Shown piece by piece: positions 35,001 to 44,511 of a DNA stretch of 64,000 bases. A program made the position numbers and the translations under genes. The stretch is from assembly GCA_943787425.1 (NCBI GenBank), contig CALSMJ010000001.1, forward strand, positions 1 through 64,000, in the 5' to 3' direction. The number at the start of each line of letters is the position of its first letter. Position 1 is the stretch's first letter. Under the pieces are notes generated by a model. That model was not told the origin of the DNA, did no database searches, and worked only from the letters and a program-made list of their open reading frames with translations. The stretch comes from an uncultured Pseudomonadales bacterium (GTDB taxonomy: Bacteria; Pseudomonadota; Gammaproteobacteria; Pseudomonadales; Azotimanducaceae).

Positions 35001-36443
35001 TTATCGCTCAATCGACGTTGCAGGATCATACTCGTGCCCGTAATAACTGGCGATGGACAACCCAGCCGCGACGCTTGTGAAGGGGTCATGCTCAACGACC
35101 CGACCCGGAAAGCGGTCCTCGAGGCACTGTCGAATCGATGCGATCAAGCTGGAGCCGCCAGTGCGGATCACCAAATCCACCTCTGTCTGCGCAAGACCCG
35201 CCCGTGCTATGGTTTGTTCGATCAGCGTTTCGATTTGAACCAATAGTTCCTGCAACAAATCATTGAACTCTGGCAGACCTACCGGAATCGACAAATCAAG
35301 CTCGGGCACATCAATGATGGTTTCTGCCGTTGCTGAAAGCGCCGCCTTAGCAGCCCGAATCGCTTGGAAAACGCGATAACTCAAATTGTGACTGATGAGT
35401 TCCTCAAGGCGTTGAAACTTTTCAGCCGCGGCGCCCCCTTGTTGGATGCCATCGCGAATTTTTGATCGATACTTGCCTTGATTCAGAGTGTACGTTACCG
35501 GCCAATTGAGCAACAAAGCTTCGAATTCATCAAACGGGAACTCGGTTTCAATGATTTGCCCGTCGACCCGTCGCACCCAGCGTTCGCCTTTGCCAAGATG
35601 CGGCGAGATGAATCGTTTGAAGATCAATTGATCAATATGATCACCGCCAATCGCCAGGCCACTGGTGACCAAAACCGTCATCTGCAGCCCGTTGAACCGA
35701 ACTAGGCTTAAATCAAGTGTGCCACCCCCAAAGTCGAACGTTAACGCCAGCCCCTTTTGCTGCTCGACGCCGGAACGGACATTTTGTACCAAATAACTCA
35801 ACGTCGCAGCCAAAGGTTCCGGATAAAACCGCTCTGATTGCAAACCCGCATAGCCAGCCGCCTCCGTCAATCTCGCCAAAGCGACCGCATTTGCCCCATT
35901 CGGTCCTTCAAAATGAACCGGCCGTCCAATCATTACTTGATCATGCGTTAATGGCACCACGCGCTCAATACTTTGCCGAATGGCCTTCAGCATCGGCGTT
36001 AATAGCGCGACCAACCGGAACGGATGGTCAAAGACCATAAGCCGTTTCATCTCCGCATTACCGATTAAGCGTTTAACGCCACGAAACAAACGACCAGGAA
36101 GACCTCGGTCAATGACAGGCGCGCCATAAACCGCGCTGGTGGTAATTTCGGGTTGGGAAAAGGGATCGGTGGCTTCGGCTTCACCCGTAACCAGCGACGC
36201 TTGAGCGATCACTTCTGGCGTGAGCTCAACGATCCGATCTTGATTTTCGAGGATATATTGACGAATCGCCGCCGTGCCGGTTCTGGCAAGCAAGGCGCGG
36301 TCCAGATGAACCGCTGTTGGCATAACAACGTCCGCTTCCTCCAGTGCAATCATGTGGACATCTTGCCCATCAAACCAAGCCGCTGCAGAATTCGAAGTCC
36401 CAAAGTCTAACCCGACACCGAAGGCCGGTTCGTTTCTACTCAC
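35001..36443 (-). CDS. Hsp70-family protein, YegD-like
   Basis: 480 aa, starting GTG 36443. The actin/Hsp70 phosphate loop GVGLDFGTSNSAAAW, the second phosphate motif LALTFDFGGGTLDLSLVRF and the adenosine motif VIRTGGSSLIASIRQCL are present. There is no long substrate-binding domain, so it resembles YegD more than DnaK. YegD-type proteins have no firmly known role. No co-chaperone gene is adjacent. Confidence 0.87.
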   Translation of the reverse strand: MSRNEPAFGVGLDFGTSNSAAAWFDGQDVHMIALEEADVVMPTAVHLDRALLARTGTAAIRQYILENQDRIVELTPEVIAQASLVTGEAEATDPFSQPEITTSAVYGAPVIDRGLPGRLFRGVKRLIGNAEMKRLMVFDHPFRLVALLTPMLKAIRQSIERVVPLTHDQVMIGRPVHFEGPNGANAVALARLTEAAGYAGLQSERFYPEPLAATLSYLVQNVRSGVEQQKGLALTFDFGGGTLDLSLVRFNGLQMTVLVTSGLAIGGDHIDQLIFKRFISPHLGKGERWVRRVDGQIIETEFPFDEFEALLLNWPVTYTLNQGKYRSKIRDGIQQGGAAAEKFQRLEELISHNLSYRVFQAIRAAKAALSATAETIIDVPELDLSIPVGLPEFNDLLQELLVQIETLIEQTIARAGLAQTEVDLVIRTGGSSLIASIRQCLEDRFPGRVVEHDPFTSVAAGLSIASYYGHEYDPATSIER

Positions 36444-36538
36444 AACGTGCGCTGCCTGAAAAGATTGCGGAGATTATAAACGCATTGGACTGAAAACGGT
36501 GCAGGCACGCCGCCTAAAACCGCCCGGTTGGAAGCAGG

Positions 36539-37846
36539 CTAGCGCCGAGTTAACACCGTTTTTTGACTCGTGAGCCCCATGCTGGCTAAAAATCGCCCAC
36601 CGGTTGCTAGCAAGCGGTACTCAGCCAAGCGCAATTGAAATTCGGCTGAGACTAAACCGGAGCGGGCTCGGAACAGTTCATTTTGAATATCAAGCACATC
36701 CAATAGCGTCCGTTTGCCAATGGCCAATTGCTCTAAGTACACCGCCAGCACCTCCTCGGTTGAGGTCACATGCAGCTGCAGGTACTCGATTCTGATGGAC
36801 AGGTCTTCGAGATCATTCCAAAGGATACTCACGTCTTGCGTAATTGACCGTCGCAGCGCAACCAACGCTTGTTCTGCCGCATTGATTCTCGCAATCGCTT
36901 CTTTCATCTTTGCGCGATCGGCGCCACCACGATAGAGGTTGTAACTCATTTTAATGACGGCCGTTTCATCATCATTGGCACCTGGCGAACCGTCCATGTC
37001 ATCGTTCCGAGTCGCGCCGAGTGCCAAATCTACTCTCGGATGATAGCCCCCTAAAAGTTGCTTGCGAGCTGATTGCGAGGCCTCCAAGTCAAATTGGGCG
37101 GCTTTTACTTGGGGGTTATTTCTAAAGGCAAGTTGTACGGCTTGCTCAAGCGTCTCGGGCAAACCTTTTGGGCGGACCGGCAAAGACAGGTCCCGAGGAT
37201 TCTCACCGACCACTCTGTAAAACTCAACGCGACCATTTTGAGCGTCTTTTTCGCTCAACAAAACGGAACTTTTTGATTGCGCTCGTCGCCCTTTGGTTTG
37301 CACGACATCAACTTTGGTCCCAACACCACTTTCAAATCGCTCTTCGATTTTTAAAAGCGTTTCGTCGTGCTGTGCCAAGTTGACCTGAGACAGGGCAACC
37401 ACTTGATCGCGGCGAAGCACCTCTAAATAGGCTTGGGCCGCTCTGAGCGCTGTGTTTTCACGGGTCGTTGCGAGCCGCTCGGTCGTCGCGGCCAAGATCG
37501 CATCTTGCTGCTTCACAAAAGCGGCTGTGCTAAAGCCATCATAGAGCATTTGATTTAGTGTGATGGAGCGCTCAAAACGATCGAAATTTCGATTCGTATC
37601 ACCGCTGGCTCGCGTTGTCGTGTTGTCAGATTTTTCAAGGCCGCGGGCGAGAACCAGATCAATGCTCGGCAGGTATCCTGCAACGGCTTGACGTCGCAGC
37701 GCATCGGCTGCTGCCACGTTATAGACTGAGGACTGAATGTTTGGGTTGGTCAGGAGTGTCTGTTCTATGGCGTCAACCAACGATTGCCCAGAACAGACAG
37801 CACTGATTCCCAACAAAAGGGGCGCGATAAGCGTTTGACGTATCAA
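36539..37846 (-). CDS. TolC-family outer-membrane channel (type I secretion, AggA/LapE-like)
   Basis: 435 aa starting TTG 37846, with an N-terminal signal peptide (LIAPLLLGISAVCSGQ). Two repeats of the TolC type are seen: SLVDAIEQTLLTNPNIQSSVYNVAAADALRRQAVAGYLPSIDL and TLEQAVQLAFRNNPQVKAAQFDLEASQSARKQLLGGYHPRVDL, with long coiled coils. The C-terminal half contains KMSYNLYRGGADRAKMKEA. It forms a trimeric outer-membrane/periplasm channel. There is no adjacent type I ABC or adaptor gene. The only near neighbour is the TPR-CHAT gene, 44 bases upstream on the same strand. Confidence 0.87.
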   Translation of the reverse strand: MIRQTLIAPLLLGISAVCSGQSLVDAIEQTLLTNPNIQSSVYNVAAADALRRQAVAGYLPSIDLVLARGLEKSDNTTTRASGDTNRNFDRFERSITLNQMLYDGFSTAAFVKQQDAILAATTERLATTRENTALRAAQAYLEVLRRDQVVALSQVNLAQHDETLLKIEERFESGVGTKVDVVQTKGRRAQSKSSVLLSEKDAQNGRVEFYRVVGENPRDLSLPVRPKGLPETLEQAVQLAFRNNPQVKAAQFDLEASQSARKQLLGGYHPRVDLALGATRNDDMDGSPGANDDETAVIKMSYNLYRGGADRAKMKEAIARINAAEQALVALRRSITQDVSILWNDLEDLSIRIEYLQLHVTSTEEVLAVYLEQLAIGKRTLLDVLDIQNELFRARSGLVSAEFQLRLAEYRLLATGGRFLASMGLTSQKTVLTRR

Positions 37847-37890
37847 ATTTGAAGCTCTTCAAAAACCGACACGTCGTAGTTTACTCAAGA

Positions 37891-40800
37891 TCACGTTTCA
37901 GTGATACCAGCGGATTCGTAACTGCCTACCATCATAAAAGCAGACCAAATATAAGGTTGCCCCCACAAAGGGGATGCTTTGAGGGCCAATTGCGATTCTC
38001 GCAAGGCTTGACGCGCTGGCATGCCTGAAAGGATTCGCTGATAAAACTCGATCATAAGCGCTTGCGTCCCAGCATCACTGACTTCCCATAATGAATTGAC
38101 GACTTCAGAGACCCCAGCCTCCTGAAAAGCACGCCGCAGACCGTATACGCCTTCGCCTTCATGAATTTCCCCCAGGCCCGTCTCGCAGGCGGACAAGACC
38201 ACCAACTTGGTTCCTGACAATTTCAGATCAAGCACCTCAAGCGCCGTTAACACCCCGTCATTTCGGGTATCGATATCCCCCAAGAACTGCGCATTTTTAT
38301 TGATACCGGCGAAGGCGAGCCCAGCACGCAACAGCGGATTATCACCCGGCGGCGGCACCTGCAGATCCGCACCCCGTTGTAACTTTAAGAGGCGTTTCTT
38401 TAAATTCTCATCCGCTTTGAGAAAAAAGCCATGCGTTGCGATATGCAAAATCTCAGGGATCTCAGTGAGTTCACTAATCACCTGTTCCTCGGCTGCACCT
38501 TGACTGAACACATTCCGCGCCTCGTTTTGCGCATCGACCTGCTCTAGTATGATTTCCCCTTCTTTTTGCGCGCCGGGCAACGGTAGAAAGTTCAGGCCAC
38601 GCAACCCGCTGCCCGCCCCGCGTAGCGTATCACCCTGAGCGGCTCGAGATGCCGCAGCCTGTTTGTACTCCGCCGGGTCCGCGACCTCCGCCGCATCATA
38701 ATCGGGACCTGCCACAATCATGTACGGGCCCTCCGACAAGCTTAAGAAACTCGGCAGCAGGTCACGCCCGGAGGTCAGGAAATGAAAGTCAACCGTTTCA
38801 ACCAGGTAGGATTCATCAAAATCAACCAGGGCTGCAAACGGCAAAATATTCAGCAAGCCGTCAGGAATCAGGTAAACATATTCAATATCTGCCGTCGCAT
38901 TCGCAATTGGTTCCCAAATCGCTTCATAGGCTATTTGACCCACCTCAATAAAGTCGATTTCATCGGCGGCTGGATCTTGAATGACCTCTCGATATTCGCC
39001 AATCAGGTCATCAACTTCCGCCGCATCATCATAATTGACCAGCGTGTATTCAAGCTCACCATCGATTCGAGCAACCACCGAGGCCAAGTAATGCGGTCCT
39101 TCCTCGGTGCTATAGGATTGAAAATCCACCAAGGCTCTGCCCTCATCGATTTCTGCTTCCAGGGCCTCAACGCTGATTTGCGCAATCGAGGTCCGATACT
39201 GCGCGCTTGCACGGCCCAACTCGCCCTGCAATTCATTGACCGCTCGTTCAAGCGTATACAGCGCCTCGGGATGCCGCCCTGCTGTTTCAGCGGTCGGGCC
39301 ACTTAGCGTCAATTTCGCCAAAGACTCCCTTGCAACCCGCAACTCATTCGCGAGACTGGCTAACGCTGGGTCTTGCGTCATCCGGCCAATCTGTTGAATC
39401 TCGGACGTGATTTTGAGCAGCAAACCCTTGCGATGCATGCTGGCTTCTAAACCCAAGCGCGCGCTGTCCGGGCCGCCCACTTGCGCCAGCAGCTGCAGGT
39501 AAGACATGAATTCTGGTCGATGCAAACGCATATAGCCTTCTCTGGCATTCTCACCCGTGACCCAAAGCATTCGATCCAGAAACGCACTACGACGCAGGAA
39601 CCCGCGGCGTTTGAGTTCAACGCCTGCCGTTAAACGATTTTGGGCAACATAGACATCAGACAACCCGTTCAGCGCTTCAAACGTATAGGGATGTTGTTCG
39701 CCAAGCACGGTTTCAGCTTTCGCCAAGGCATCCTTCAGCATCGCCATCGCTTCATCGAGCCGGTCTTGTTTCAAATACGCGCCGCCCAAATCGATCAGAG
39801 ACCGAATTACATCCGGATGATCCTCCCCTAATTTCGCTTGTCGCAAGGTCAGTGCGAGCAATAACGTTTGCTCTGCTTCGACCAGGGCGCCACGCTTTAG
39901 CTGCACCCGCCCTAAATTGTTTAACGCTTTCAACCGAAATGGATGATCCTCACCCAGCGTTCGAGTCCATCGGGTTAAAACGTCCTCAAACGCTGGCGCG
40001 GCTTGGTCGTACTGATTCATCATGAAGTAGAGAAACGCAAGGTTGTTCTTCATCGCGATGGTTTCGAGGTGATCCTCTCCAAACAATTGCTGTAAGACCA
40101 AAATGCTTTTTTTGTACAGTGGCTCGGCTTCCCTGAAGCTACCTTGGCTTTCATAGAGCAATGCTAGATTGTTACTTTGACGCGCCGCTTCTGGCCCGTC
40201 AGCACCTCGAACCCCTTCGACCAGCGCCAAGGCCCGTTTCATCAGCGGCTCCGCCTGATCATACAAGCCCATCGTTTCGTAAAGATTGCCCAAGTTGTTC
40301 ATAAACGCGATCACCAGGGGGTCCGACTCGCCGACTACGGCTTTCATCCCCTCAAGCGCCTCCAGAAAAGCTGCTTCCGCGTCGTTATAGCGCCCAAGGC
40401 GCTGCAGCAAATCGCCACGCTTGCCAACCAACGTATATAAGTTTTGCGGGTTATTGACCCAAAGCTGACGAGCACTTGGTTCAACTTCCAGGATAACCGC
40501 TAAGGCCTCATCAAAAGCCGCGACGTCGATTAAGGTATCGATCAGATAGGTTTTCGCCAGGAGCTGCGTCTCTGAGCCGTCAGGGATAACTTGCAACGCG
40601 TCGCTCAGCAGCGTTTTTGCCGCATCGGCATTCCCGATTTTTCGGAACACATCGGCCTGCCGCAACGTCATGTTCAATGCGCGGGCTGATGCCGCGCCTG
40701 CGGCTTCCGTCGCCAGCGCAATGCCCAAGCGAAGATGCTCCCCAGCCGAGGTCAACGCACCCCGATCGATCTCGATGATCGCAAGATAGTCCAAACAGGC

Positions 40801-41577
40801 TAAATGCCGTGGATGCCAGGGGGACACGGCATCTGCCAAGGTTGCACAAAGGGCTTGCTGCGCGGCCGCTGCTCGCTCCGAACGACCAGTCTGGTTAAGA
40901 ATTTTGATTTGATCTTCCACGATGAATTGATTGAACGCGTGTCCGGGCGGCAGCGCGGCTTGCATCTGCGATTGCGCTATCTCCAAAATATCCGAAGCCG
41001 TTTCAATATCGCCCTTCATCAGGTAGACCCAGTGCGACTGTGCCAACAGTTGCACTGTGCTGGGATGCTCGGGACCTAACTGTTCTGCATAGATGCCATA
41101 AGCGGCATCAATCATGGCTTCGGCATAGGGTTGGATACCCGCCTCGAGTAGTTTCTGGAACAAACGAAATTGCGCATCGGCGGTGAGGAGATGGGTTGGT
41201 CCAATCACATCGGAGGCAAACATGACAACGCCTTCTTGATCGATCAACCCCTGCTGTAGGTTCCCCGACTCGAAACTGGCTTCCGCCTCCAAGGTTAAGG
41301 CGTCGAACGCGCCGACCATGTCTTCCATACCGGGCGGTGCTGCTCGAGCGGCTGTCAAGGCCTCCGAAAACGGCGATGGCAAAGCGCTTTGAGCCTGGCC
41401 TATCGATTCCAGCAATTCGGCCACCTGCGCGATCCGGCCTGCTTTAACCGCGGACTCGAGTTCGGAAAAGTCATTTGCCTGCGCGAAACTGAGTCCGACC
41501 AGCAGCGCCCCAACAACACCCCGCAGCATCAAACGGAACCCAAAAGATTTTTGTCTGTGTTTATGATTTCGAAGCAT
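37891..41577 (-). CDS. Exported TPR-CHAT protein (caspase-like protease fold)
   Basis: 1228 aa. An N-terminal signal peptide (LMLRGVVGALLVGLSFAQA, cleavage likely near residue 35) precedes a long alpha-helical repeat region. Kinesin-light-chain type TPRs (EALNNLGRVQLKRGALVEAEQTLLLALTL and neighbours) occupy roughly residues 370-680, followed by a coiled linker. The C-terminal CHAT domain has catalytic His1049 (HIATHGFF) and Cys1131 (VVLSACETGLG). CHAT domains are caspase/gingipain-like cysteine peptidases. Export to the periplasm or beyond, next to a TolC-family channel gene, is the main clue to its role, which is unknown. No CRISPR or other effector genes are present. Confidence 0.9.
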   Translation of the reverse strand: MLRNHKHRQKSFGFRLMLRGVVGALLVGLSFAQANDFSELESAVKAGRIAQVAELLESIGQAQSALPSPFSEALTAARAAPPGMEDMVGAFDALTLEAEASFESGNLQQGLIDQEGVVMFASDVIGPTHLLTADAQFRLFQKLLEAGIQPYAEAMIDAAYGIYAEQLGPEHPSTVQLLAQSHWVYLMKGDIETASDILEIAQSQMQAALPPGHAFNQFIVEDQIKILNQTGRSERAAAAQQALCATLADAVSPWHPRHLACLDYLAIIEIDRGALTSAGEHLRLGIALATEAAGAASARALNMTLRQADVFRKIGNADAAKTLLSDALQVIPDGSETQLLAKTYLIDTLIDVAAFDEALAVILEVEPSARQLWVNNPQNLYTLVGKRGDLLQRLGRYNDAEAAFLEALEGMKAVVGESDPLVIAFMNNLGNLYETMGLYDQAEPLMKRALALVEGVRGADGPEAARQSNNLALLYESQGSFREAEPLYKKSILVLQQLFGEDHLETIAMKNNLAFLYFMMNQYDQAAPAFEDVLTRWTRTLGEDHPFRLKALNNLGRVQLKRGALVEAEQTLLLALTLRQAKLGEDHPDVIRSLIDLGGAYLKQDRLDEAMAMLKDALAKAETVLGEQHPYTFEALNGLSDVYVAQNRLTAGVELKRRGFLRRSAFLDRMLWVTGENAREGYMRLHRPEFMSYLQLLAQVGGPDSARLGLEASMHRKGLLLKITSEIQQIGRMTQDPALASLANELRVARESLAKLTLSGPTAETAGRHPEALYTLERAVNELQGELGRASAQYRTSIAQISVEALEAEIDEGRALVDFQSYSTEEGPHYLASVVARIDGELEYTLVNYDDAAEVDDLIGEYREVIQDPAADEIDFIEVGQIAYEAIWEPIANATADIEYVYLIPDGLLNILPFAALVDFDESYLVETVDFHFLTSGRDLLPSFLSLSEGPYMIVAGPDYDAAEVADPAEYKQAAASRAAQGDTLRGAGSGLRGLNFLPLPGAQKEGEIILEQVDAQNEARNVFSQGAAEEQVISELTEIPEILHIATHGFFLKADENLKKRLLKLQRGADLQVPPPGDNPLLRAGLAFAGINKNAQFLGDIDTRNDGVLTALEVLDLKLSGTKLVVLSACETGLGEIHEGEGVYGLRRAFQEAGVSEVVNSLWEVSDAGTQALMIEFYQRILSGMPARQALRESQLALKASPLWGQPYIWSAFMMVGSYESAGITET

Positions 41578-41712
41578 CAGCAGTATTCTCTTTATTCAAG
41601 GTTTAATCGATTCATCCCGTATCGTCAACGCACTTTTATCGCTTATCCGTGATATAAAAACGTCCCGCACAGGCATTATGCACCGATCCTTGAAAACTAG
41701 AGACAAGAAACT

Positions 41713-42342
41713 ATGCAACAGCACCAACGAAACTCCTGGCTTGCACAAACACTCGGTCGTGTGGTCCTCAAAATCGCCGGCTGGAAGGTCTCGGGTCTGC
41801 TCCCGGTCGAGCCGCGCAGCGTCATTATCGCCGCGCCACACACCAGCAATTGGGATTTTGTGTTCTTGATCGCTGCCACCTCCGCTTTGGGGGTGCGTAT
41901 TCACTGGTTAGGAAAGGATAGTTTATTTAATCATCCCTTGGGATTTGTTATGCGCTGGCTGGGGGGCATCCCGGTCAACCGTTCAAAGCGAACCCGTCTC
42001 GTCAGCCAAATTGCAGCGCGTTTTCAAAGCCAGGCGAGTCTACATTTGGTCATTCCGCCGGCAGGTACTCGCGCGCACACAGATCGATGGCGCTCAGGGT
42101 TTTATCACATCGCTCAGAGTGCCAAAGTGCCCGTAATTTTTGGTTTCTTGGACTACCCTAGAAAACTAGCAGGCATTAGCGAAGCGACGCCGCTTAGCGG
42201 ACGATTGAAGGAAGACATGGATCGGATTCGAGCTTTTTACGCAGACAAAGTGGGTAAGTTTCCAGCCCTGTCCAGCACGATTCGGCTAGCGGAAGAGTCG
42301 GCAGCGTCAGACCCGTCTAAAGACGCCTCAAAACAACCTTGA
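41713..42342 (+). CDS. 1-acyl-sn-glycerol-3-phosphate acyltransferase-like protein with altered EGTR motif
   Basis: 209 aa. The HX4D catalytic motif is intact (HTSNWD, His43-Asp48), and motif GGIPVNRS (84-91) is present. The third motif, normally PEGTR, reads PPAGTR (115-120), so the conserved Glu is Ala117, a one-base change from GAA-type to GCA. RWRSGFYHIA follows as in relatives. The family transfers acyl groups to lysophosphatidate or similar acceptors at the inner membrane. The missing Glu, which helps bind glycerol phosphate, suggests another acceptor or reduced activity. Confidence 0.8.
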   Translation: MQQHQRNSWLAQTLGRVVLKIAGWKVSGLLPVEPRSVIIAAPHTSNWDFVFLIAATSALGVRIHWLGKDSLFNHPLGFVMRWLGGIPVNRSKRTRLVSQIAARFQSQASLHLVIPPAGTRAHTDRWRSGFYHIAQSAKVPVIFGFLDYPRKLAGISEATPLSGRLKEDMDRIRAFYADKVGKFPALSSTIRLAEESAASDPSKDASKQP

Positions 42343-42350
42343 AACAGTAC

Positions 42351-42384
42351 TGCCTTGAAACAGAGCAGGCTCTGTTTCAAGGCA
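42351..42384. terminator. Long hairpin, probable bidirectional terminator
   Basis: A 15-16 bp perfect inverted repeat: TGCCTTGAAACAGAGC (42351-42366) and its complement 42369-42384, with a very short loop. It lies between two convergent genes, the acyltransferase (+) and the alcohol dehydrogenase (-). The T-run is weak on both sides. A partial copy (CTTGAAACAG) occurs just upstream at 42338-42347. Confidence 0.6.
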
Positions 42385-42402
42385 GATCCTTTACGCCTGC
42401 GC

Positions 42403-43494
42403 TTACATTGCACCATCAAACACAATTACACTGCGCGCGACGGCACCCGCTTTCATATCGGTAAACGCTTGATTGATATCTTCAAGCCCAACGCGCTTAG
42501 ACACCATCTCGTCTAAATGCAGTTTGCCAGCGAGATAAAAATCAACAAACCGCGGCATATCAATCCGAAACCGGTTGGACCCCATAAATGAGCCTTGAAT
42601 GCGCTTTTCCTGCAAAAACGCGGCGCCCATCAATTCAATCTTGACGCCCACCGGGATCATGCCTATCACCGTTGCAGTGCCGCCCCTGCGGAGCATGGCA
42701 AACGCTTGCTCTGCAGTTGCTTTGAGTCCAATGGCCTCAAACGAGTAGTGTACGCCGCCACCCGTCATTTCCAGGATCTGCGCAACTGGGTCGCCGTCGG
42801 CTGCATTGACCACATCGGTTGCACCAAAGGTTTTAGCCATCTCAAGCTTGCTGTCCATCGTATCAACCGCAATAATTCGGCCCGCACCAGCAAGTGCGGC
42901 GCCGTTAATACACGACAACCCAACGCCGCCACAACCAATCACAGCAACCGTCGTACCCGGTTCAACCGCTGCCGTATGAAAGACACTGCCAACGCCAGTG
43001 GTCACAGCGCAGCCAATCAGAGCCGCGCGATCCATCGGCATGTCCTCTCGGATTTTCACGATCGCATGCTCATGCACCAGCATTTGTTCGGCAAACGAAG
43101 ACAAATTCGCAAACTGCTGCACCGGTTGCGCATTGTGAGCGAGCCTTGGCTCATCATCGGGTCCCCGTTTGGTTTCGGGGTTCTGGCACAGCGACATATG
43201 CCCGGTCAGACAATCTTCGCAATGACCACAAAAGACAGATAGACAGGTAATAACATGGTCGCCTGGCTTAACGTAGGTCACATCACTGCCGACTTGCTCG
43301 ACAATGCCACTGGATTCATGCCCCAAAACCATGGGGGTCACGGCTGGATACAGGCCTTCAATAAAATGAAGATCGCTATGACAGACGCCAGCGGCGGCGG
43401 TTCGAATCAGGACCTCTCTTGGCCCGGGTTTTGAAATCGAGATGTTCTCGATCGTCAGGGGTGCCCCAATTTCTCTAAATATCGCCGCTTTCAT
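42403..43494 (-). CDS. Zn-dependent alcohol dehydrogenase (class III/benzyl-alcohol-type)
   Basis: About 363 aa from ATG 43494, with AAGGAGAGGGT immediately upstream; an in-frame ATG at 43548 is less likely. Catalytic zinc ligands are in AGVCHSDLHF and LGHESSG; the structural zinc cysteines occur as CGHCEDCLTGHMSLC. The NAD-binding GxGxxG motif is VIGCGGVGLSCI. The class oxidises primary alcohols, or glutathione adducts, with NAD+. The substrate is unknown. An SDR gene follows the same strand upstream, about 190 bases away. Confidence 0.9.
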   Translation of the reverse strand: MKAAIFREIGAPLTIENISISKPGPREVLIRTAAAGVCHSDLHFIEGLYPAVTPMVLGHESSGIVEQVGSDVTYVKPGDHVITCLSVFCGHCEDCLTGHMSLCQNPETKRGPDDEPRLAHNAQPVQQFANLSSFAEQMLVHEHAIVKIREDMPMDRAALIGCAVTTGVGSVFHTAAVEPGTTVAVIGCGGVGLSCINGAALAGAGRIIAVDTMDSKLEMAKTFGATDVVNAADGDPVAQILEMTGGGVHYSFEAIGLKATAEQAFAMLRRGGTATVIGMIPVGVKIELMGAAFLQEKRIQGSFMGSNRFRIDMPRFVDFYLAGKLHLDEMVSKRVGLEDINQAFTDMKAGAVARSVIVFDGAM

Positions 43495-43682
43495 ACCCTC
43501 TCCTTGTACGTTTTTTTCTGCTGCTGAACTGACCGCGCATGCTGGCAACTATGCCTGTTTAATCTGAGGAGGGAAAGGCCGATTCACCCACTATCGTCCC
43601 GAAAACGCCTTGAACCTTCTGTCTCAGCCCTCCCCCACCAACGTTCAACCTAAGGCAGAAGCACAAGGCCCAGCCCAGTTGC

Positions 43683-44432
43683 TCAATGCGATCCCCCATC
43701 GACCGCCAAGATGGCGCCTGTTGTAAAGCTTGCCCCCTCGCCGGCAAAATACAGGGCAGCGGCAACAATCTCAGCCGCTTCGCCGCCACGCTGCAACGGA
43801 ATGCTGGACTTTGCACGCTCATTAAACGCCGCCATATCCCAAGCCTCACTGATATCGGTTAAAAAAGGACCCGCCATAATGCAGTTAACCCTAACTTTTG
43901 GCCCATAAGCCGCCGCGAATGAGCGGGTTAGCGCATTTAGGCCAGATTTCGCCGCGCCATAAGGCTCTGCATTGGGACTTTTGGTGACCGATGCGGAGCT
44001 ACTAATATTAATAATGCTCCCCCCCTCACCTTGCATCATTAGATCGCCGACACTCGCCATCAGCCGAAAAGGACCTTTCAAATTAACCCCAACAACTTTG
44101 TCAAATAAGACCTCAGATATCTCTGATAAGGCAGGATACAAAGGCGACATACCCGCATTATTGATCAGAACATCAATCCGGCCAAAATGTGCAATCACTT
44201 CCGTCACCATCACGCCCAAGTCGTCCCAATCACCAACGTGGGTCGCGCGCACAAACACTTCCGAGCCATACGCTTCGACCAGAGCCGCCTTGGTTTGCTC
44301 ACAGCTATCGAGCTTTCGACTGACAATCGCAAGTTTTGCACCTTCTGCGGCAAAACCCTCTGCCATAGCCCGACCCAAACCGCGACTACCCCCTGTAATC
44401 AGTACCACTTTATCTTCAAATTGCTTTCCCAT
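43683..44432 (-). CDS. Short-chain dehydrogenase/reductase
   Basis: 249 aa. The cofactor motif TGGSRGLG (about residues 14-21), NNAG (91-94), the Ser in INISSSASV and the catalytic YGAAK (Tyr-x-x-x-Lys) are all present. AGGAGG lies just before ATG 44432. Classic SDRs oxidise or reduce alcohol/keto groups with NAD(P). No specific substrate is indicated, but the gene is next to a Zn-alcohol dehydrogenase, so the two may serve one pathway. Confidence 0.88.
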   Translation of the reverse strand: MGKQFEDKVVLITGGSRGLGRAMAEGFAAEGAKLAIVSRKLDSCEQTKAALVEAYGSEVFVRATHVGDWDDLGVMVTEVIAHFGRIDVLINNAGMSPLYPALSEISEVLFDKVVGVNLKGPFRLMASVGDLMMQGEGGSIINISSSASVTKSPNAEPYGAAKSGLNALTRSFAAAYGPKVRVNCIMAGPFLTDISEAWDMAAFNERAKSSIPLQRGGEAAEIVAAALYFAGEGASFTTGAILAVDGGSH

Positions 44433-44511
44433 TCAGCGCCTCCTGTCCTCACCTAAACCAACGGTTCTTATTTCACTTTCCTAATACCGAACATTACCCA
44501 TTCGCAGGCTA

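Noticed and set aside
37891-41577. Type III-E CRISPR-associated TPR-CHAT
   Set aside because: There is no CRISPR array, Cas7-11-like gene or other cas gene, and the protein has a signal peptide.
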